Shown here: positions 8,589 to 8,657 of the stretch, one piece after another
Layout of the letters: each line of letters begins with the position of its first letter
Numbering within the stretch: the stretch's first letter is position 1
Source of the DNA: Spirochaetota bacterium
GTDB lineage: Bacteria > Spirochaetota > Spirochaetia > Treponematales > UBA12059
Length of the DNA: 8,657 bases
Assembly (NCBI GenBank): GCA_022709445.1
Contig: JAKLIU010000071.1
Coordinates: forward strand, 1 to 8,657
Direction: 5' to 3'
Translations under genes and position numbers: made by a program
The notes under the pieces: model-generated
Told to the model about the DNA's origin: nothing
Databases searched by the model: none
What the model saw: the letters and a program-made list of their open reading frames with translations, nothing else

Positions 8589-8605
8589 CGGAAAAAGCCG
8601 ATACT
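8577..8605 (+). promoter_or_regulatory. Candidate promoter of the right-edge gene
   Basis: TTGGAG (8577-8582) and GATACT (8600-8605, four of six consensus bases) are spaced by 17 nt. The transcript would start at about 8612, essentially on the ATG at 8613, and no ribosome-binding site is present close to the ATG. This suggests a leaderless or near-leaderless message like the one proposed for the CdaR-like regulator. Confidence 0.35.
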
Positions 8606-8612
8606 CTAGCGT

Positions 8613-8657
8613 ATGAAACGCCCGTTGATCATCCTTGCCGCCCTCTGCCTGCCCTTC
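8613..8657 (+). CDS. N-terminus of a probable exported or membrane protein (cut by right edge)
   Basis: Fifteen codons from an ATG at 8613 give MKRPLIILAALCLPF, a positively charged tip followed by a hydrophobic stretch. This looks like the start of a signal peptide or a membrane helix; a cysteine at position 12 could in principle be a lipobox, but too little is visible. It diverges from hppA across a gap of 128 nt that holds both promoters. No function can be assigned. Confidence 0.5.
   Translation, partial: MKRPLIILAALCLPF

Overview
The window is GC-rich bacterial DNA (roughly two-thirds G+C by eye). It carries seven genes plus a TPR gene cut by the left edge and a secreted or membrane protein gene cut by the right edge. 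Repeated use of ATA (Ile) and AGG (Arg) despite the high GC, a loose lipobox, and a 261-residue hypothetical protein that resembles a conserved spirochaetal family from memory suggest a GC-rich spirochaete. That is a low-confidence guess: there is no rRNA or marker gene to settle it.

Left part, minus strand (read from 2906 down to 1): a CdaR-like sugar-diacid regulator (1725-2906) is followed after 63 nt by a GntP-family sugar-acid permease (330-1661), then by a strong nested stem-loop (288-320) and the start of a TPR protein (1-250). The regulator and permease form a recognisable pair for uptake of a hydroxy-acid such as glycerate or gluconate. No kinase or dehydrogenase for the substrate lies in the window.

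Middle part, plus strand: diverging from the regulator across a very short, AT-rich gap is a PAS-GGDEF-EAL protein (2974-4671). Its GGDEF half has lost catalytic residues and its EAL half is largely intact, so it is probably a cyclic-di-GMP phosphodiesterase or sensor. It is followed by a lipoprotein (4735-5571) built from two copies of the same domain. A perfect stem-loop at 5587-5611 separates these from the convergent genes.

Right part, minus strand: hppA (6409-8484) encodes a membrane ion-pumping pyrophosphatase whose motifs read as potassium-dependent and sodium-type. It is translationally coupled to an uncharacterised soluble protein (5622-6407). A good promoter for hppA lies at 8512-8540. 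Diverging from it, the first 15 codons of a protein with a signal-like N-terminus begin at 8613.

The most interesting points are the overlapping divergent promoters linking a sugar-acid regulator with a c-di-GMP enzyme, the apparent leaderless start of the regulator, the conserved-looking protein tied to the pyrophosphatase, and the duplicated lipoprotein domain. All long ORFs on the opposite strands of these genes are GC-driven shadows. There is no RNA gene, CRISPR array or insertion sequence that I can see.
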